A stretch of DNA of 64,000 nt, from assembly GCA_965178125.1 (NCBI GenBank), contig OZ237759.1:496001-560000 (forward strand), given 5' to 3'. Under the pieces are notes generated by a model. That model searched no databases. It saw only the letters and a list, made by a program, of their open reading frames with translations, and was not told where the DNA came from. Position 1 is the first letter of the stretch. Each line of letters begins with the position of its first letter. Shown in pieces: positions 58,376 through 64,000 of this stretch. This stretch comes from Bilabrum cf. latius (lineage: Eukaryota > Bigyra: Bicosoecida > Bigyra > Bicosoecida). The position numbers and the translations under genes were made by a program.

Positions 58376-59104
58376 ATGTGCAATGCCCATGATGACGATG
58401 TGGAGCTGCATGATGCCCTGGCTGAGGTGAATCCGAGTGGATTCGTTTTCCCGAAGAGTGTGAGGGGCAAGATCGTAAAGATCACGGGAGCTAGCCCTGT
58501 CCCGGTGGTCGGCGATGGCAGCAAGATGGACGACTGGCGTGCAATGTCCAGCACGAGCACAATATGGTACGGCTTCCACCAAAACGCTGGCTTGGACCTC
58601 GTGGTACACACCACGGACGGCACGGTGATCGGCGTGTAGGCCAAGCCGGGAGTTGACCTGGCGGACGCGGTGGCCAGCTGCAGCCTAGGGTGGCAGTACT
58701 TCTCTAGGAAGCCAATCACAGGCCAAAATTACGTGTTCTCGCAGGAGCCCGATGTCAAGCGGCGGTGGTTCCTTGATCATGCTCCTATCGCGGCGGGCGA
58801 GGAGCATCCGCGGCTGGTGTTCTTTGTGAAAGGCTTCAGCCCAAGTGTCCTGGATGCCGCGAATGCCTACAATGAGTTGCGCCCGCAGTCTGCCATTCTG
58901 CTGTGCCAATCGTCGGGCGCGGTGCTGGGCCCCCTGCATGGGGCTCTGGCAGGCACGAATGACTACACCTCGATTGGCATGGGACCTATCAGTGCTGCGG
59001 TGGCGCTGATGGTTCACCGGGACGTAGGTGGGGAGAGCGGGCTTCAAGGCGAGGGACAGTCTTTCAGCGAGTGGCTGGTGGAGGAGTAGAATGGGCGAAG
59101 TTGA
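58376..59104 (+). CDS. Unknown soluble alpha/beta protein
   Basis: 242 residues from ATG (MCNAHDDDVELHDALAEVNP) to TGA, with TAGs at 58637 and 59087. The frame stays open about 100 bases upstream, so an earlier exon or start is possible. The sequence alternates strands and helices: STIWYGFHQNAGLDLVVHT, TDGTVIGV, RLVFFVKGFSPSVLDAANAY, SAILLCQSSGAVLGPLHGAL, then YTSIGMGPISAAVALMVH. There is no signal peptide or membrane segment. The Gly-rich turns suggest a ligand-binding fold, but I do not recognise the family. It follows the permease at short distance on the same strand. Confidence 0.68.
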
Positions 59105-59263
59105 GGCAGGTAGTACTACTTATATATAGGCTAGTATGCACGACCTAGGAATCCGGAATGATTCCAGATTCCAGTACATGCTCCGGTCAATGCATTGAAT
59201 GCCTCACTGCCAATTTCGTTCGACAATTCAATAATAAATATACCCGATGAAGATGTCCATGTG

Positions 59264-59995
59264 ATGGCTGTCAGCTCGCACCCAGAAATTGAGTCCATGA
59301 TCGACGCTGCCGAGCAGGCACTGATTTCTGGAGACCCTTTGCGCGCTGCTCGACTTAGCAGAAGAGCTCGAAACTCTCTATCCAGAAATGCCACACCTAC
59401 ACCGTCCGACTCGACGTCGATACGACTACGTGCGCGAATACGAGATATTGAAATGCGGATCTAGCGATCTGATAGTGGGCGTGGTGATCATACATAGTCT
59501 GATCAAGGCGGCACGCAACAGCCGGTCGAGCCACGAGCTTCGCAGGCCTCCACGCACAACAGGCAAGAAGGACATCCAGCCAACATCATGACCTTTCTAG
59601 GCTCCAGTGCATCGCGTGCGTGCGAGCTCGCTATGGATACATGGACTGCTACTCAGAGCGCATGGGCGACCGCTTCGGGGCACCTAGCAACTGCAACAGG
59701 GCTGCCAGGGGATGCATGCCGAGCCGGCGTAGCTCTAGGCGCTGCGCTCATAGCCGTAACGCTGGCAAGGTATTGCTTTCTGGATGGAAATGCGCTATTT
59801 AGTCCTGGTAGAATGCCGGGTGACCTGTACTACTCGCAAGCTGCCGAGCAGCCGAGGGGCCAAAACGCAGGGTATCCCAGGACTGGGGGCTTCACCTTCT
59901 CTGCACCTTTTGCGACAATGGCGGTGTTTTATTGGTCCTTTGCGTTTTTGTCTTGGGTGTGGAACTGGGGGGTGCCGATGGGACAATTCAGGTGA
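59264..59995 (+). CDS. Small membrane protein with two hydrophobic segments
   Basis: 243 residues from ATG (MAVSSHPEIESMIDAAEQAL) to TGA, with two in-frame TAGs (59462 and about 59504). The N-terminus is helical and basic (LRAARLSRRARNSL). A polar Gln/Ser-rich linker containing both TAGs follows. The C-terminal half has a hydrophobic helix (AGVALGAALIAVTLARYCFL) and a second one near the end (FATMAVFYWSFAFLSWVW). It resembles a tail-anchored or two-pass organelle membrane protein; no family assigned. The frame is open upstream to 59195 without an ATG. Confidence 0.65.
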
Positions 59996-60209
59996 CGAGG
60001 CTGCGGCTGCGCTCGATGCGATTCTGTCGAGTTCTGGAGCTTACAAGCGCTGGATTGAATACGAAACTACAAAAGCAAAAACAATGCCATATAAGATGCC
60101 AACAGTGCATAGATCAGATCCATGTATGCCCTCAGACATAATTGTCGGATCGAGCAGCTATTTCAGCTATTCTTCGAGCTCACGGCATATCATCTCGTAC
60201 GCATCATTA
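59996..60209. terminator. Convergent 3' region
   Basis: These 214 bases separate two convergent genes. No polyadenylation signal can be named with confidence; TGA/TAA triplets cluster just past the minus-strand stop (TGATAATGA). Confidence 0.3.
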
Positions 60210-63200
60210 TCAAACAGTCTCAGCCGCGCTGGCCATGCCATCCCCTATGCCACTGCTCTCTTTGGCACGACCATTGGTTACAGCTTCCTTGTTGCGTCTC
60301 CCACGCCCTTCGCGTGCAGGGACCCTCTCATCATCGGCAGCAGTCTCGCTTCCATCCGCATCCGCATCCGATCGAGCTGCCTGCCTAGTTCTAGACTACC
60401 CCGGAGATGTTACGCCGCGATCTGATTCGTTCGCGTGCCCGTTGTGCGATCCACGGTCATCACCCTGCACTGCACCGCCATGCAGCGCACCATTACCCTC
60501 CTCATCTGCATTGCCGTGAAGTCCCCACGGCCTCTGCTCTGGGCCAAGCTCGGCAAGCAGCAGCGGTAGCAGCACCATGCCATGCACTAAGCCGAACCCA
60601 ACCATCAGCGCAAACATCTTAAACAGCGTCTAGAAGCCACCGCTCTGGCTGAACGCCAGCACGAAAGTCGCCAGGAGCGTAGAGAACCCCCCATTCGCCA
60701 CTGCAGCTCCAGTGATGGCCAGCGACTCGGCTGCTCGGTCCGGCTTGCTACCCGTCGCGCAGCAAAAATGCTAAGCAACGTGGGCGGAGTAGTCGCAGGC
60801 GAATCCCAGCGCCATCACTAAATTGACCAGAGTTGCCACGTTGATCGGCAGTCCAAGCACGGTCATGCCTCCGATGATATCCACGCAGGTCAGCGCCACC
60901 ACACCGGTCGTCAGCAGTGCTGCCCTCGGGGGCTGGAACATAAGCATCGAGACCAGCACGGCCCCGCCTGCCAGCAGCAGGTTCTGGATGGTAATCCGAT
61001 CGATCGCCGCATACCGCTCCAGCCACAGGAACTCCCCCATGAACGCCACCACGTCAGTATCCGATCCACCGGTGGATGGGGATCCTGCTGCCGCCGCCTG
61101 CTATCGCGCCACTCGCTGCGAAAGTTCGATCGCATCTCTGGAGTCCAGCATGCGGTCGAGTCGTTTGGGTGTGTCGGCTGGTGGCCGCACCGTGACGACC
61201 GCCCGCCACGCGAACAGAACGTAGTCTCCCCGGGCCATGGCCGCCTGGTCGACATCGGCAGCCGAAACGGAAGGGCCCAGCCTTTCGAGCGGCTGTCCAT
61301 CGGCGCCGCGCCATCTGCGGAACCTGACATCCCCTTGCAGGTCCCTCCGCTCAGAATCGACGAGCTCGAATGCGGCCTGGGCCAGTACCGTGGAGTTCCG
61401 CGCAGCCGACCCTGCAGCTCGGGCGGACTGCAGCAACACTACCGTGCGGTTGGACAGGGCAAGTACCGCTGATGCTTGTTCTATGGTACCGCTATCGCTC
61501 TCTGCAGCAGTGTCCAAAGTGACATTCCTTACCAATGGACCCAGGCCAAGGGTCAGCTGCAGCGGCATCTCAGTGGGAGGAATGGAACCGGGCACGAGGA
61601 CAGCGGCGGCAGCCTCAAGAGCTCCAGACAGACCGAGCTCATATGACGAGGCAAAATCTGTGGCAGAGACATCGCTGATATATTCGTCCGGACTGGCTAG
61701 GTCATCCATACCCGACCCCGCCTTCCCGCCCTCCTGCCCGATCGCCGCTATGGTCAGCCGGTCTGCCCCCGCCCCGAACAATTCCGCGGACATCGTCAGG
61801 TATCGGAAGGGGATGGAACCCTCGGCAAGGTACTCCTTCTCGTCTAGCCCCTTAGTGACCATAGAGGCCTGCCAGCCCGCTATTGCCGCCAGAGCCAGGA
61901 ACCCCAGGATGATGGTGCGGCGCTGGCACGGCGACCGAATGATCGGAGCCACGTGATGCCTCACGAACGCACCCAGGCAGCGCTCCCCTTCCCACGCCTG
62001 CGGGTCGTGGTCCAGCGATCCATCGGATGCTCGGTCTTGGCTAACCTGGGCCCCTTCAGCCGATGGTGTCACTGCCTCAGATTTGTCGATGCTCTGATCC
62101 GTTGAGCCTTGGGCCGGGGCTGCCTGCTTCTTGTCAAGCGAGTCGATAGCACTGTTATTCCCGCTGTCTCTTGGCGCACTGCTTGGCGCCTGCTCCTACC
62201 TCGGTTGCACCTAGCCGGGCGTGCTGCCATCTGCACCCGGTCGATCCCGTCCATCAGCACCGACGGTGTCATCATGATCACTACCTGTCCAATTGGCATC
62301 GCCTTCCTCGTCTTGCCAGTGCACGCATGGACAGCAATCGACTCGGCCGGCCATTCTCCTCCGTGAATCGAGCACCAGAGCAGCGCAGAACGCAGTGACC
62401 TGTAGCACAAGCACCGCCACCACCGCAACCGCCGAGGTGATGCAGAACTGCCTGATGGCACCAATGTCGATTGCAGTCCCAATGGCGAAGGCGAGGGCAT
62501 CAGTGATGGAAGTCAGGGTAACGCTCGGCCCTGCCTCTCTGAGCGTGCGGGCCAGGCGCAAGGCAAGGCGATTGACGAGGGCACGGTCTTTGTCGTCTGC
62601 CTCGTCTGACGACTTCGAGTGGCTGTCGCCATTTCGATGCGCTGGCTCAGCCATACCCTTGGGACACACATCCGCTGGGTCTACCTGCCGAATATGCTCT
62701 TCTTGCTTGTGCTCTGTGGGCGGTGCCCGCGCCCCATTCACGTCCGTCGCTGGATAGGTGGCATCTGGGAATTGCTGGATCCCGCTCCTGGATCTCGCGA
62801 GGCCACGGGACGATTCACCGCTTGCAATTGCAGTTGCACTCTCGGAGTGATGCTACGGACCTTCGCGTCCCCGTGCACGTGACGCTTGCGTCTCATCCTA
62901 GCCCCCCTTCTGCTGCTGCTGCTGCTGCTGCTGGGCAAGTTCCTCCTATTCATGAGCAGTGATTCGGTCCCACACAGCGGACAGAAGCAGCCCGTCGTCC
63001 ACGCCGACCGCGACCAAAACGAAAAACGCCAGCTAGCTCATTGTATTGAACGGCACGCCAAAGTATCCGCCAAGCCCAAAACTGATCGCCAGCGACCCGC
63101 CTACGCACCCTAGCACGCACACCATCGCTAGCATCACTCGGGATCGAACCGGCGGGTAGTCTCCCAGCACAAGAGCGACATACACAATCATGAGCCCCAC

Positions 63201-64000
63201 CGCAGCACCAACCAGCGGCGTGTCAGCCGCGACCATGCGATCCTACTCATCTTGGAACGTTCTGGACGCGAAGGGAAGCACGTCGATGGAGTCGACGAGC
63301 GCACTGTAGGACCGCGGGGCTACTTGGCTCCAGTCCGCTGCGAATCTCCGCAGTCCACGCGCTGCGTCCTGCCCCAGGATTGCATCCTCTGCTTGGATTG
63401 ACTCGCGGCCGTCTCCACCGCACGAGTCGGGGCCATAGGCAGGGCTGGTCCTGGCTGAGTCTTGGCTGCTGCTGCTGCTGCTGCCGTCAGGCCGGACGGG
63501 CGCCGCGCTCCCGAGGTCCATGTCAGCGGAACCGACCGACTGCGGGCTGCTCCTCCTGAGCACTTTCCTGCCGCATTCCACCGCGTCGTTGACCCTCTGG
63601 ATCCACCTCTCCTCCAGGTCGCGGACGCGGTCTCTGTCAGCCTGCGTGGGCGGTGACTCGAGCTGCAGGAGCAGCTGAGTGGCAGAGGCGCCGCGCAATT
63701 TACCGGTTCCGCTACCCCCTCCACGCTGCGCGCCACCCACCACTGCGTCCACAGGCACCGGCACTCCCTCCGGGGTTCGAAACCCGGAGGAGTCGTGCAC
63801 CGAGTGCCCCGGGGTGAGTGCAAGCCCGCCCGCACCAGCAGCATCCACGCGCCCCAGCAAGTCGGCAGATGCGAGCAGCCCAGCCACGCCGGCGTTGCCA
63901 CTACCGGGCGCACCTGCCTGGCTGCTCCCTGCCGCGGCCCCCATGGCCGCCCCGACTGACACCTCAACACAAGGGCCTCCCGCGTATGCCCTCTGACAGC
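60210..64000 (-). CDS. Patched/NPC1-like RND transporter (5' end outside window)
   Basis: The frame enters at the right edge and ends in TGA at 60210, about 1,260 residues with 11 in-frame TAGs. The first RND half's C-terminal part carries the sterol-sensing-like segment (LVGAAVGLMIVYVALVLGD, FFVLVAVGVDDGLLL), ending TSITDALAFAIGTAIDIGAI. A Gln run and acidic linker are inserted. The second half starts at IILGFLALAAIAGWQASM, has a large extracytoplasmic domain, then VSMLMFQPPRAALLTTGVVA, NLVMALGFACDYSAHVA and the C-terminal TLFKMFALMVGFGLVHGMVL. The family exports or moves lipids and sterols using an ion gradient. In SGGF-TAG-TLFKMF the TAG matches Gln of NPC1 (IFQIF). The cytoplasmic tail is acidic and Gly/Ser-rich. 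Confidence 0.88.

Noticed and set aside
1-64000. Interpretation as many short standard-code genes or decayed pseudogenes
   Set aside because: Breaks are only TAG; frame is kept across every one; TAA and TGA are absent inside the frames; conserved motifs continue on both sides.
1-64000. TAG read as leucine, tyrosine, glutamate or pyrrolysine instead of glutamine
   Set aside because: Leucine and tyrosine do not fit the Gln-rich tracts, the CAG/TAG repeat units, the paralogue pair or the RFC column. There is no sign of pyrrolysine genes, and the codon is far too frequent.
1-64000. Bacterial or organelle origin
   Set aside because: Spliceosomal GT-AG introns, RFC, RBR ligases and a mitochondrial presequence point to a nuclear genome.

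Overview
This is a GC-rich eukaryotic nuclear DNA fragment from a protist or alga; the lineage cannot be fixed from sequence alone. Eukaryotic marks are GT-AG introns of about 80-180 bases (and an 11-base micro-exon), a mitochondrial COQ5 with presequence, an RFC3/RFC5-type clamp-loader subunit, RING-between-RING (RBR) ubiquitin ligases, an ankyrin/fibronectin-III giant and a Patched/NPC1-like RND protein.

Main observation: the window reads sensibly only if TAG is a sense codon, most probably glutamine. Read with the standard code, nearly every gene breaks at in-frame TAG codons. Read with TAG=Gln, the pieces fuse into about 15 long genes holding roughly 110 in-frame TAGs and no in-frame TAA or TGA. 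Genes whose ends are visible stop at TGA (13) or TAA (4), never TAG. Gln is supported by an invariant Gln of RFC, by Gln-rich tracts, by tandem repeats that alternate CAG and TAG, and by RBR paralogues with CAG/TAG at the same site.

Layout: 1-13570 (-) giant ankyrin-FN3 gene running off the left edge; 13784-14372 (+) small unknown gene; 14548-15794 (-) RFC subunit, divergent from 16068-17356 (+) COQ5; 17845-21558 (+) P-loop protein with N-terminal anchor; 22949-27201 (+) Gln-rich protein with a duplicated domain and a Pro-Ala linker; 27433-29115 (-) GH123/DUF4091-like protein; 29557-29840 minisatellite; 30189-32028 (-) RBR ligase copy A; 32775-34061 (-) multi-pass membrane protein; 34430-39001 (-) long disordered protein; 39492-43049 (+) RBR copy B, interrupted by a pair of tyrosine-recombinase elements; 44048-45994 (+) intact RBR copy C; 47152-52311 (-) long low-complexity protein; 52635-58034 (+) FtsX-like permease; 58376-59104 (+) and 59264-59995 (+) unknown proteins; 60210-64000 (-) Patched/NPC1-like protein running off the right edge.

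The genes do not form a pathway, as expected for a nuclear chromosome. The shared themes are the altered code, hexanucleotide expansions in coding DNA, and several 8-12-base words scattered through the window far above chance.
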